Shown here piece after piece: positions 41,334 to 54,055 of a stretch of DNA of 64,000 nucleotides. Both the position numbers and the translations under genes were made by a program. Numbering within the stretch: the first letter of the stretch is position 1; every line of letters starts with the position of its first letter. The stretch is taken from contig OX422183.1 of the NCBI GenBank assembly GCA_949130485.1, positions 8,522,636 through 8,586,635 of the forward strand, in the 5' to 3' direction. Below the pieces are notes generated by a model that ran no database searches, was not told the DNA's origin, and worked only from the letters and a program-made list of their open reading frames with translations. Source of the stretch: Agelas oroides. Taxonomy: Eukaryota > Porifera > Demospongiae > Agelasida > Agelasidae.

Positions 41334-44300
41334 ATGATACATGTGCACATTGTCATTCGATGTCACTCGTAGGCAAACACGTAATAATTAGTAAGAAACT
41401 CTGTCACATTTCGTCCATGTAGGTAGATACTTTTCCCCATTTCTTCTTATTCGGATTCTCCCATCCCCCACTTCTCTTTGTGTCCCATGTCCAGCCATTT
41501 ATGACCTTACTGTCACAAGAGATTACAATTACCACCCACCCGTATTAGCAAACAAGCCAGATATGCAATAGAACTGTGATCATGATAATACAACTAGTGT
41601 GTGGAAAAGCAATTGCATGTGTAGAATTTAACACGAAAAGTCTTTGTTTGGTATTGTCATATTGTAGACTTTCAACAGTATAATTTCTGTGATGAGGTTA
41701 TATAATGATATTGTTTCACTTGTTTATCTTCTTTTCACACATGAACTGGTTCATTCCATCCTACTCAGCTCGTAAGTTGACTATTCATATGATACATGTG
41801 CACATTGTCATTCGATGTCACTCGTAGGCAAACACGTAATAATTAGTAAGAAACTCTGTCACATTTCGTCCATGTAGGTAGATACTTTTCCCCATTTCTT
41901 CTTATTCGGATTCTCCCATCCCCCACTTCTCTTTGTGTCCCATGTCCAGCCATTTATGACCTTACTGTCACAAGAGATTACAATTACCACCCACCCGTAT
42001 TAGCAAACAAGCCAGATATGCAATAGAACTGTGATCATGATAATACAACTAGTGTGTGGAAAAGCAATTGCATGTGTAGAATTTAACACGAAAAGTCTTT
42101 GTTTGGTATTGTCATATTGTAGACTTTCAACAGTATAATTTCTGTGATGAGGTTATATAATGATATTGTTTCACTTGTTTATCTTCTTTTCACACATGAA
42201 CTGGTTCATTCCCTCCTACTCAGTATGTAAGTTGACTATTCATATGATACATGTGCACATTGTCATTCGATGTCACTCGTAGGCAAACACGTAATAATTA
42301 GTAAGAAACTCTGTCACATTTCGTCCATGTAGGTAGATACTTTTCCCCATTTCTTCTTATTCGGATTCTCCCATCCCCCACTTCTCTTTGTGTCCCATGT
42401 CCAGCCATTTATGACCTTACTGTCACAAGAGATTACAATTACCACCCACCCGTATTAGCAAACAAGCCAGATATGCAATAGAACTGTGATCATGATAATA
42501 CAACTAGTGTGTGGAAAAGCAATTGCATGTGTAGAATTTAACACGAAAAGTCTTTGTTTGGTATTGTCATATTGTAGACTTTCAACAGTATAATTTCTGT
42601 GATGAGGTTATATAATGATATTGTTTCACTTGTTTATCTTCTTTTCACACATGAACTGGTTCATTCCATCCTACTCAGCTCGTAAGTTGACTATTCATAT
42701 GATACATGTGCACATTGTCATTCGATGTCACTCGTAGGCAAACACGTAATAATTAGTAAGAAACTCTGTCACATTTCGTCCATGTAGGTAGATACTTTTC
42801 CCCATTTCTTCTTATTCGGATTCTCCCATCCCCCACTTCTCTTTGTGTCCCATGTCCAGCCATTTATGACCTTACTGTCACAAGAGATTACAATTACCAC
42901 CCACCCGTATTAGCAAACAAGCCAGATATGCAATAGAACTGTGATCATGATAATACAACTAGTGTGTGGAAAAGCAATTGCATGTGTAGAATTTAACACG
43001 AAAAGTCTTTGTTTGGTATTGTCATATTGTAGACTTTCAACAGTATAATTTCTGTGATGAGGTTATATAATGATATTGTTTCACTTGTTTATCTTCTTTT
43101 CACACATGAACTGGTTCATTCCCTCCTACTCAGTATGTAAGTTGACTATTCATATGATACATGTGCACATTGTCATTCGATGTCACTCGTAGGCAAACAC
43201 GTAATAATTAGTAAGAAACTCTGTCACATTTCGTCCATGTAGGTAGATACTTTTCCCCATTTCTTCTTATTCGGATTCTCCCATCCCCCACTTCTCTTTG
43301 TGTCCCATGTCCAGCCATTTATGACCTTACTGTCACAAGAGATTACAATTACCACCCACCCGTATTAGCAAACAAGCCAGATATGCAATAGAACTGTGAT
43401 CATGATAATACAACTAGTGTGTGGAAAAGCAATTGCATGTGTAGAATTTAACACGAAAAGTCTTTGTTTGGTATTGTCATATTGTAGACTTTCAACAGTA
43501 TAATTTCTGTGATGAGGTTATATAATGATATTGTTTCACTTGTTTATCTTCTTTTCACACATGAACTGGTTCATTCCATCCTACTCAGCTCGTAAGTTGA
43601 CTATTCATATGATACATGTGCACATTGTCATTCGATGTCACTCGTAGGCAAACACGTAATAATTAGTAAGAAACTCTGTCACATTTCGTCCATGTAGGTA
43701 GATACTGTTCCCCATTTCTTCTTATTCGGATTCTCCCATCCCCCACTTCTCTTTGTGTCCCATGTCCAGCCATTTATGACCTTACTGTCACAAGAGATTA
43801 CAATTACCACCCACCCGTATTAGCAAACAAGCCAGATATGCAATAGAACTGTGATCATGATAATACAACTAGTGTGTGGAAAAGCAATTGCATGTGTAGA
43901 ATTTAACACGAAAAGTCTTTGTTTGGTATTGTCATATTGTAGACTTTCAACAGTATAATTTCTGTGATGAGGTTATATAATGATATTGTTTCACTTGTTT
44001 ATCTTCTTTTCACACATGAACTGGTTCATTCCCTCCTACTCAGTATGTAAGTTGACTATTCATATGATACATGTGCACATTGTCATTCGATGTCACTCGT
44101 AGGCAAACACGTAATAATTAGTAAGAAACTCTGTCACATTTCGTCCATGTAGGTAGATACTTTTCCCCATTTCTTCTTATTCGGATTCTCCCATCCCCCA
44201 CTTCTCTTTGTGTCCCATGTCCAGCCATTTATGACCTTACTGTCACAAGAGATTACAATTACCACCCACCCGTATTAGCAAACAAGCCAGATATGCAATA

Positions 44301-45000
44301 GAACTGTGATCATGATAATACAACTAGTGTGTGGAAAAGCAATTGCATGTGTAGAATTTAACACGAAAAGTCTTTGTTTGGTATTGTCATATTGTAGACT
44401 TTCAACAGTATAATTTCTGTGATGAGGTTATATAATGATATTGTTTCACTTGTTTATCTTCTTTTCACACATGAACTGGTTCATTCCATCCTACTCAGCT
44501 CGTAAGTTGACTATTCATATGATACATGTGCACATTGTCATTCGATGTCACTCGTATGCAAACACGTAATAATTAGTAAGAAACTCTGTCACATTTCGTC
44601 CATGTAGGTAGATACTTTTCCCCATTTCTTCTTATTCGGATTCTCCCATCCCCCACTTCTCTTTGTGTCCCATGTCCAGCCATTTATGACCTTACTGTCA
44701 CAAGAGATTACAATTACCACCCACCCGTATTAGCAAACAAGCCAGATATGCAATAGAACTGTGATCATGATAATACAACTAGTGTGTGGAAAAGCAATTG
44801 CATGTGTAGAATTTAACACGAAAAGTCTTTGTTTGGTATTGTCATATTGTAGACTTTCAACAGTATAATTTCTGTGATGAGGTTATATAATGATATTGTT
44901 TCACTTGTTTATCTTCTTTTCACACATGAACTGGTTCATTCCCTCCTACTCAGCGGGTAAGTCGAATGATACATGTGCATGTTGTCATACGATGTCACTC
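41334..45000 (+). repeat. Microexon-like tandem array, alternating CTC/TAT dimers (8 triplets)
   Basis: The same 455-bp unit resumes in phase after the insertion. Triplets: CTC 41769, TAT 42224, CTC 42679, TAT 43134, CTC 43589, TAT 44044, CTC 44499, CGG 44954. The strict alternation gives a 910-bp higher-order repeat. TAT units also carry CCCTCC rather than CCATCC in the tract just before the AG, so the triplet and its 5' neighbour move together. Confidence 0.92.
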
Positions 45001-47146
45001 GTAGGCAAACACGTAATAATTAGTAAGAAACTGTCAAGAGATTACAATACCACCCGCCCGTATTAGGAAACAAGCCAGATATGCAATAGAACAGTGACCA
45101 TGATAATACACAACTAGTGTGTGATAAACAATGGCATGTGCATAATTTGACACAACAGTCTTTGTCTGGTTTTGTCATATTGTAGACCTTCATCAGTATA
45201 ATTTCTGTGATGTGGTTATATAATAATATTGTTTCACTTGTTTATCTTCTTTTCCCACATGAACCGGTTCATTCCCTCCTACTCAGCGGGTAAGTTGACT
45301 ATTCGAATGATTCATGTGCACATTGTCATACAATGTCACTCATAGGCAAACACCCAAGAATTAGTACGAAACTCTGTCACATGCCGTCCATGTAGGTAGA
45401 TACCTTTCCCCATTTCTCCTCTTCTTGTTCGGCTTCTCCCATCCCCCACTTCTCTTTTCCTCCCATGTCCCACCCTCTTCCATGTCCTGTCTGTCATTTA
45501 TGACCTCACTCTCACAAGATATTACAATACCACCCACCCGTATTAGCAAACAAGCCAGATATGCAATAGAACAGTGAGCATGATAACACAACTAGTGTGT
45601 GATAAACAATGGCATGTGCAGAATTAAACACGAAAGTCTTTGGCTGGTATTGTCATATTGTAGACTCTCATCAGTATCATTTCTGTGATGAGGTTACATA
45701 ATAATATATTGTTTCACTTGTTTATCTTCTTTTCCCACATGAACTGGTTCATTCCCTCCTACTCAGCGGGTAAGTCGAATGATACATGTGCATGTTGTCA
45801 TACGATGTCACTCGTAGGCAAACACGTAATAATTAGTAAGAAACTGTCACATGCCGTCCATGTAGGTAGATAGTTTTCCCTATTTTTCCTCTTCTTATTC
45901 GCCATCTCTCGTCCCCCACTTCTCTTTCCCTCCCATATCCAACCCTCTCTAACATTTAATGATCTCACTCTCACAAGAGATTACAATTACCACCCACCCG
46001 TATTAGCAAACAAGCCAGATAATTATGCAATAGAACAGTGAGCATGATAACACAACTAGTGTGTGATAAACAATGGCATGTGCAGAATTTAACACAAAAA
46101 TCTTTGGTTGGTATTGTCATCTTCAACAGTATAATTTCTGTGATGAGGTTACATAATAATGTTTGTTTATCTTCTTTTCCCACATGAAAGAGAAGTGCTG
46201 GATGGGAGAAGGTGAATAAGGTAAGTTTCTTACTAATTATTACGTGTTTGCCTACGAGTGACATCGTATGACAACATGCACATGTATCATTCGACTTACC
46301 CGCTGAGTAGGAGGGAATGAACCAGTTCATGTGGGAAAAGAAGATAAACAAGTGAAACAATATATTATTATGTAACCTCATCACAAAAGTCTTTGGTTAG
46401 TATCATTGTATTGTAGACCTTCATCAGTATAATTTCTGTGATGAGGTTACATAATAATATTGTTTCACTTGTTTATCTTCTTTTCCCGCATGAACTGGTT
46501 CATTCCCTCCTACTCAGGATGTAAGTTGACTATTGAAATGATACATGTGCACATTGCCATACAATGTCACTCGTAGGCCAACATGCAAGAAATAGTAAGA
46601 AACTCTGCCAAATGCCGTCCATGTAGGTAGATACTTTCTCCGTTTCTTCTCTTCTTATTCACCTTCTCCCATCCCCCACTTCTCTTTCCCTCCCATGTCC
46701 TGTCCATCATTTATGACCTCACTGTCACAAGAGATTACAATACCACCCACCCGTATTAGGAAACAAGCCGGATATGCAATAGAACAGTGATACACAACTT
46801 GTGTGTGATGAACAATGGCATGTGCAGAAATTAACACAAAAGTCTTTGGTTGGTATCATTGTATTGTAGACTTTCGTTAGTATAATTTCTGTGATGAGGT
46901 TACATAATATTGTTGTTTCACTTGTTTATCTTCTTTTCCCACATGAACTGGTCCATTCGCTCCTACTCAGTCGGTAAGTTGACTATTAGAATGATACCTG
47001 TGCACATTGTCACACATTACCACTCAATAGCAGCATGCAAGATTTAGTAAAAAAAAAACTGTCACAAGTTGTCAAAGTAGGTTGATACTTTCCCCATTTC
47101 TGCTCTTCTTATTCCCCTTCTCCCATCCCCCACTTCTCTTTCCGTC
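45001..47146 (+). repeat. Microexon-like tandem array, divergent units with one inverted piece (4 + 1 triplets)
   Basis: Triplets on the + strand: 45287 CGG, 45767 CGG, 46518 GAT, 46971 TCG. Between the last two pairs lies an inverted fragment at about 46218-46384 whose minus-strand reading gives CTACTCAG, CGG (46300-46302), GTAAGTCG; it matches the 45685-45850 unit. One short unit (spacing 333 bp) precedes 45287. Confidence 0.88.
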
Positions 47147-47500
47147 GACGAAGCGAAGAAGCAAGCTTGTGCAACAACGGCCTAGTCTTCCTTTTGTGTA
47201 GAGGCCTTCGCAATTATGAAAGTATCAAGACTGCCGCTGTGGGCGAGAAATTGACTTGTTGAACAGAAGGATTCGGCACTGCTGATCTCGACTTCAACAA
47301 CTTCAGAGCGTCTCTTACAGGTTCAATGGCATTTTGTATAGTAGCAGGCTGATTTTTCTCTACAGTGACCATTTAGAGGGCAGTGACTGTAGAGAACCGT
47401 GTCATTCACATGAGTAACTACGTATTGATGTACGCACATAATGACGTTATCCCCATAAATCGCGAAAATTTTCACCCAACGAAACGTTCCCGCTATACGG
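47147..47500. mobile_element. Unclassified 350-bp insertion in an array unit
   Basis: The unit sequence CTTCTCTTTCCGTC is interrupted and resumes with TATGACCCCACTG. The inserted sequence has no long open frame. It includes a short inverted pair TCTCTACAGTGACC / AGTGACTGTAGAGA at about 47358-47395. The origin is not recognised. Confidence 0.5.
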
Positions 47501-47901
47501 TATGACCCCACTGTCTCAAGAGATTCCAATACCACCCATATCGGTAAACAAGCCAAATACAATAGAACAGTGAGCATGATAACACACAACTAGTGTGTGA
47601 TAATTTCTGTGATGAGGTTACATAATATTGTTGTTTCACTTGTTTATCTTCTTTTCCCACATGAACTGGTCCACTTCGCTCCTACTCAGCGTGTAAGTTG
47701 ACTATTACAATGATACATGTGCACATTGTCATACAGTACCACTCATAGGCAACCATGCAAGATTTAGTAAGAAACTCTGTCACATTTCGTCCAAGTAGGT
47801 TGGTCATTTCTCCTCTTCTTTTTCCTTCTCCCACTCACCACTTCTCTTTCCCTCCCATGTCACACCCTCTTCCTTGTCCTGTTTAACATTTTATGAACCC
47901 C

Positions 47902-49240
47902 CAGGGTTTCATACAGGAGTTTGAGTTGGGAGGGGGAAACAGGATGGTAGCAGAGTGATAGTAGCGTGCAAAATGTGTGTGTGCCTATTAGGGGGGTCTG
48001 GGGCATGCCCCCTTAGGAAAATTTTGAATTTGCATCCTATCAGATTGCTTCTGACGCAATCTGGGACAAACTTTCCAAACAACATTTTGATGACACATAC
48101 TTAAGGTGGCACAGTACCCTGGATTTTTAAGGTCAACAAACCTGGAATCCAAGCTGATAGACTTCTTTGTCTTGTTAAAATTTTAGCACACAGTCCGTTT
48201 TGAGAGTCTCAAACCGTTCACAGTCCGTAAAATTGGGGATTTTCCCCGTTTCCTGTCGGCATTGCCATCCAATAATCAGTTTATAATTAAGTTAGTTAAG
48301 ATGTGGCCTGGCGGCACCCTTCATGTGGTGGTCGGAACTTTGAAAATAAGCTTAGATCGACTTAAAAAAAAATAAAAAAATTAAAAAAATTAAAAAAGGA
48401 GTTTAGTAGAGTGCTGTAGTGTCAGTAGCTGTGAGTAGTGCGTAATGTCTGCTTGTGAAAGCAAGCTTGCGTCTAGAAGAAGCAGAAAGGCCACAGTGGC
48501 CAAGACTGTGTTTGTTGAGTAGGTCCAGGTCTCGCGGCCGTATGCCTAGCCTAGTTGGTGACCGTGGCCAGGTGCTTCAAGTGCTGGGATGGGCTTTAAC
48601 TAGAATACGCAATTTATCGTTGGTGCTACAGTCTGACAGCCAAGGGAGCTGAACGGTGGCTGTGTGTGGAACAGAGCCGTGAGTTGTTTAGCGACATAAG
48701 GGAGAGAGGTGGGGCTAGTAATGCTTGCTTCCACTCGTGAATGAGCCCCTCCTGTAGACAAGCTGTGAATTTTTTAAAATGTGCATTCATTTTGGTGCAG
48801 TCAAAGTTGTCCATTCCAAGAGTAGTGACAAACATGAGTCTAGCCTGACTTTGAGAGTAGCTTTGAACAAAAGCTGGCATAGATTGTTTTGAGATACATT
48901 GGTGGTTGGGACGCTACCTACAGTGAGCGTGTAGATGCGTCCATCGAGTGGCAATTTGGGGTTCATGAATATATTAATGAGCTACTAAAACCCTTTTTAA
49001 AATTAGGCAAAGCAAGATTGCCCTAAAGCAAACCCTAATCCTGGAACTAGGAGTAACCCTGGTCCTGACTGTAACCCAGGTTTATGTTTTCGTTAACCTC
49101 CGCCGAGTGACGACCGTGCCACCTTAATATGTTCAGTAACCTGTAAATAGCTAATATAATAAGCATACTCAATTTCAAGATTTCTGGGGGGGGGGGGGGG
49201 GGGGGAATAATTCCAGCCCCCCCCTCTGTATGAAACCCTG
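47902..49240. mobile_element. G/C-tract MITE, copy 1 (interrupted by a TTAA element)
   Basis: Ends CAGGGTTTCATACAG and CTGTATGAAACCCTG, about 15-bp inverted repeats, about 320 bp without the nested element. The interior has a poly-G run followed by a poly-C run near the right end. It sits at the same place in a repeat unit as seven other copies, so it entered one unit and multiplied with the array. Confidence 0.75.
48105..49123. mobile_element. 1.0-kb TTAA element with an empty site available for comparison
   Basis: Flanked by TTAA at 48101-48104 and 49124-49127. Ends GGTGGCACAGT and (reverse) GGTGGCACGGT. The uninterrupted MITE copies at 49642 and 50754 read CATACTTAATATGTTC at the same place, showing the empty target with a single TTAA. 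This is the signature of piggyBac-type transposition. The interior is a compact version of the 15378-17301 sequence, without a transposase. The 84-codon frame at 48626-48880 is not supported as a protein. Confidence 0.8.
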
Positions 49241-49641
49241 ACCCCACTGTCCCAAGAGATTACAATACCACCCATATCAGCAGACAAGCCAAATATGCAA
49301 TAGCCCAGTGAGCATGATAACACACAACTAGTGTGTGATAATTTCTGTGGTGAAGTTACATAATAACGTTGTTTCACTTGTTTCTCTTCTTTTCCCACAT
49401 AAACTGGTTCATCCACTCCTACTCAGCCGGTAAGTTGACTATTAGAATGATACATGTGCACATTATCACACAATGCCACTCAGTGGCAACCATGCAATAT
49501 TAAATTTTAGTAAGAAACTCTGTCACATTCCGTCCAAGTAGGTTGGTAATTTCTCTTCTTTTTCCTTCTCCCACTCACCGCTTCTCTTTCCCTCCCATGT
49601 CACACCCTCTTCCTTGTCCTGTTTAACATTTTATGAACCCC

Positions 49642-49962
49642 CAGGGTTTCGTACAGGATTTTGAGTTGGGAGGGGGAAACAGGATGGTAGCAGGATGATA
49701 GTAGCGTGTGAAATGTGTGCATGCCTACTAGGGGGGGATGGGGGCATGCCCCCTTAGGAAAATTTTGAATTTGCATCCTATCAGATTGCTTCTGACGCAA
49801 TCTCGGACAAACTTCCAAACAACATTTTGATGACACATACTTAATATGTTCAGTAACCTGTAAAAAGCTAATATAATAACCATACTCAATTTCAAGATTT
49901 CTGGGGGGGGGGGGAAATAATTCCAGCCCCCCCCCCCCCAACCCCCTCTGTACGAAACCTTG
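49642..49962. mobile_element. G/C-tract MITE, copy 2
   Basis: Same ends and interior as the copy at 47902. The G and C runs differ in length between copies. Confidence 0.75.
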
Positions 49963-50753
49963 ACCTCACTGTCTCAAGAGATTACAATAGCACCCATATC
50001 AGCAGACAAGCCAGATATAAAATAGACCAGTGCACATGATAACACACAACTAGTGTGTGATAATTTCTGTGATGAAGTTACATAATAATGTCATTTCACT
50101 TGTTTATCTTCTTTTCCCACACGAACTGGTCCGTTCACTCCTACTCAGACCGTAAGTTGACAATTAGAACGATACATGCGCACATTGTCATACAATACCA
50201 CTCATAGGCAACCATGCAAGATTTAGTAAGAAAGTCTGTCACATGCCGTCCAAGTAGGTTGATAATTTCTCCTCTTCTTATTCCCCTTCTCCCACCCCCC
50301 ACTTCTCTTCCCATGTCCCACCTTCTTCCGTGTCTAAGATTTTATAACCCCACTGTCTCAAGAGATTACAATACCACCCATATCGCCAGACAAGCCAAAC
50401 ACGCAATAGACCAGTGAGCATGATAACACACAACTAGTGTGTGGTAATTTCTGTGATGATTTGCATAATAGTGTTGTTTCACTTGTTTATCTTCTCTTCC
50501 CACATGAACTGGTTCATTCACTCCTACTCAGTTGGTAAGTTGACTATTAGAATGATACATGTGCACATTGTCATACAATGCCACTCAGTGGCAACCATGC
50601 ATGGTTTAGTAAGAAACTCTGTCATATGCCGTCAAAGTAGGTAGATACTTCTCCCATTTCTCCTCTTCTTATTCCCCTTCTCCCATCCCCCACTTCTCTT
50701 TCCCTCCCATGTCACACCCTCTTCCATGTCCTATTTAACATTTTATGAACCCC

Positions 50754-51081
50754 CAGGGTTTCGTACAGGATTTTGAGTTGGGAGGGGGAAACAGGATGGT
50801 AGCAGGATGATAGTAGCGTGTGAAATGTGTGCATGCCTACTAGGGGGGGATGGGGGCATGCCCCCTTAGGAAAATTTTGAATTTGCATCCTATCAGATTG
50901 CTTCTGACGCAATCTCGGACAAACTTCCAAACAACATTTTGATGACACATACTTAATATGTTCAGTAACCTGTAAATAGCTAATATAATAACCATACTCA
51001 ATTTCAAGATTTCTGGGGGGGGGGGGGGGGAAATAATTCCAGCCCCCCCCCCCCCCCCAACCCCCTCTGTACGAAACCTTG
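50754..51081. mobile_element. G/C-tract MITE, copy 3
   Basis: Part of the duplicated block of about 1119 bp, with ACC and TTG triplets on both sides. Confidence 0.75.
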
Positions 51082-51871
51082 ACCTCACTGTCTCAAGAGA
51101 TTATAATAGCACCCATATCAGCAGACAAGCCAGATATAAAATAGACCAGTGCACATGATAACACACAACTAGTGTGTGATAATTTCTGTGATGAGGTTAC
51201 ATAATAATGTCGTTTCACTTGTTTATCTTCTTTTCCCACACGAACTGGTCCGTTCACTCCTACTCAGACCGTAAGTTGACAATTAGAACGATACATGCGC
51301 ACATTGTCATACAATACCACTCATAGGCAACCATGCAAGATTTAGTAAGAAAGTCTGTCACATGCCGTCCAAGTAGGTTGATAATTTCTCCTCTTCTTAT
51401 TCCCCTTCTCCCACCCCCCACTTCTCTTCCCATGTCCCACCTTCTTCCGTGTCTAAGATTTTATAACCCCACTGTCTCAAGAGATTACAATACCACCCAT
51501 ATCGCCAGACAAGCCAAACACGCAATAGACCAGTGAGCATGATAACACACAACTAGTGTGTGGTAATTTCTGTGATGATTTGCATAATAGTGTTGTTTCA
51601 CTTGTTTATCTTCTCTTCCCACATGAACTGGTTCATTCACTCCTACTCAGTTGGTAAGTTGACTATTAGAATGATACATGTGCACATTGTCATACAATGC
51701 CACTCAGTGGCAACCATGCATGGTTTAGTAAGAAACTCTGTCATATGCCGTCAAAGTAGGTAGATACTTCTCCCATTTCTCCTCTTCTTATTCCCCTTCT
51801 CCCATCCCCCACTTCTCTTTCCCTCCCATGTCACACCCTCTTCCATGTCCTATTTAACATTTTATGACCCC

Positions 51872-53013
51872 CAGGGTTTCATACAGGATTTTGAGTTGGG
51901 AGGGGGAAAAACAGGATGGTAGCAGGATGATAGTGGCGTGTGAAATGTGTGCATGCCTACTAGGGGGGTCTGGGGCATATCCCCCTGGAAATTTTTGAAT
52001 TTGCATCCTCTCTGATTGCTTCTGACGCAATCTCGGACGAAATTTCCAAACAACATTTTGATGACACATACTTAATATGTTCAGTAACCTGTAAATAGCT
52101 AATATAATAACCATACTCAATTTCAAGATTTCTGGGGGGGGGGGGGGGGGAATAATTCCAGCCCCCCTCCAGTGCTCACGATAACATCTCGAAGTTGCTC
52201 TGATGTAATGTCAGAACATCATTAAGTTTGATCGGACAAGTACCAGTCATGCCCGGACAATCCGACATATGAAATAAATGCAGTTCAAATGCATACCGGG
52301 CCCTTCTCACAGCCTAGGAAAACCAATAAACTCTTTGTCACCTAATAAGTAATCATCACAAAAGTTAATGTATTTACACGACATAATAAATCAGAGGTTA
52401 TAAACATGTAGGCCTAACAGTGATTGACAGTCTGAAAAAAAGTTACAGTTTAACAGAGGACCCATCTTGGTGAAAGCTAGGTTGTGCTTAGCTATCAGGT
52501 AAGCAATGTCGAACTTTCGCTTCACCTTCAGCGCAGCGTCACCATCAAGATTGTAGCTATCGGCGCGTATTCAGTGACATCACTGGAGCTCTGCTTCTTC
52601 GAAAGAAGCATTGCTCGCTTGTGCATGTCGGTAGCAGCATGATCTTTGTAGCTGGACGCTCGCAGGTTCTTCAAACCAACTACAACGCAGGGTTGCAGTT
52701 GCGCATGCCTCGCAGCTTCTCGTTGAACATAGAGCACTTCAGCGTCGCCACGTAGTCGCGATCAGCCTTCTCGTACTTAAGCCATGCAGACGTACTCATC
52801 TCTCTGTCGCTCCCAGTGATCCACTTCTGAACCGTTTTCACCGATACCCCTCGCTTCTTCGCCGGTGGAACCTCGTCAGAGCAAGCTGCACGCTTTTGTC
52901 CAGACATTTTGTCCGCACGCTTACGAGATTGATCGGTCACGTGGCATAATTACCCGGAAATTGTCCGATGACCGGACGTTATCGCGAGCACTGCCCCTCT
53001 GTATGAAACCCTG
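51872..53013. mobile_element. G/C-tract MITE, copy 4 (interrupted by a hAT derivative)
   Basis: Begins CAGGGTTTCATACAG and ends GTATGAAACCCTG. The hAT-like element 52170-52993 sits in its C-tract. Confidence 0.75.
52170..52993 (-). mobile_element. Non-autonomous hAT-like transposon retaining the transposase N-terminus
   Basis: Ends CAGTGCTCACGATAAC and (reverse) CAGTGCTCGCGATAAC; flanks share CCCCTC within a C-tract, so the duplication length is uncertain. The minus strand 52942-52528 encodes a basic start (MTDQSRKRADKMSGQKRAAC), a VKTVQKWI segment, and then a degenerate zinc-finger stretch with MRNCNPAL, NLRASSYKDHAATDMHKRAM and SSSDVTEYAPIA. This resembles the TTF/BED-like N-terminal finger of ZNF862-type hAT proteins. 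The reading frame shifts near 52686, the usual second Cys of the finger is absent (CSMF), and the catalytic region is missing. Confidence 0.7.
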
Positions 53014-53409
53014 ACCCCACTGTCCCAAGAGATTACAATACCACCCATATCAGCAGACAAGCCAAATATGCAATAGACCAGTGAGCATGATAACACACAA
53101 CTAGTGTGTGATAATTTCTGTGATGAGGTTACATAATAATGTTGTTTCTTGTTTGTCTTCTTTTCCCACATGAACTGGTCCATCCACTCGTACTCAGAAG
53201 GTAAGCTGACTATTAGAATGATTCATGTGCACATTGTCATACAATACCACTCATAGGCAACCATGCAGTATTTATTAAAAAAACTCTGTCACATGCTGTC
53301 CAAGTAGGTTGGTAATTTCTCCTCTTCTTTTTCCTTCTCCCGCTCACCGCTTCTCTTTCCCTCCCATGTCCCACCCTCTTCCGTGTCCTGTTTAACATTT
53401 TATGACCCC

Positions 53410-53627
53410 CAGGGTTTCATACAGGATTTTGAGTTGTGGGGGAAAAACAGGATGGTAGCAGGATGATAGTAGCGTGCGAAATGTGTGCGTGCCTACTAGG
53501 GGGGTCTGTGGGCATGCCCCCCTAGGAAAATTTTGAATTTGCATCCTCTCAGATTGCTTCTGATGTAATCTGGAACAAAATTTCCAAACAACATTTTGAT
53601 GACACATACTTAATATGTTCAGTAACA
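53410..53627. mobile_element. G/C-tract MITE, copy 5 (right end lost)
   Basis: Starts as the others (CAGGGTTTCATACAG) but stops after ATATGTTCAGTAAC and passes directly into array sequence (GACAAGCCAAATATG). Confidence 0.65.
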
Positions 53628-53653
53628 AATAACCGGTAGACAAGCCAAATATG

Positions 53654-54055
53654 TAGCCTCGGTCCCAGGCCTCCCCCGTTTTACCTTCCGTTTGCGTTCA
53701 CAATAATACACGGGAGCGGAAGGCCTGGGAGCACTCATCACGTGAATGATGTCAGGTGGACGTAGGGGGGGAGGGGGCGATATTCAAATGTATACGTACT
53801 AAACTTGAAAGTGAGTTTCTTACCGGTCAAGACGAGTAGTTTCCATCACGCTAAGGTCTGGAGTCCGTAAAAGCGGTAGAGCACTCGAACGGATGGTCGT
53901 GTGCATTGTTTTGGAAGTTGGGCCCCTCCCCCCTACGTCCACCTCGCGTCCACCTGACGTCATTCACATGATGAATGTTCCTAAGCCTTCTGCTCCCGTC
54001 TATTATTGTGAACGCAAACGGAAGGTAAAACGGGGGAGGCCTGGGACCGAGGCTA
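53654..54055. mobile_element. 402-bp TAGCC-type TIR element with 9-bp target duplication
   Basis: Ends TAGCCTCGGTCCCAGGCCT and its exact reverse complement; the arms extend inward through a Cys-free GC-rich region (CCCCCGTTTTACCTTCCG...). Flanks CCAAATATG at 53645-53653 and 54056-54064. A 9-bp duplication would fit Mutator-like elements, but the family assignment is inference. Confidence 0.75.
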
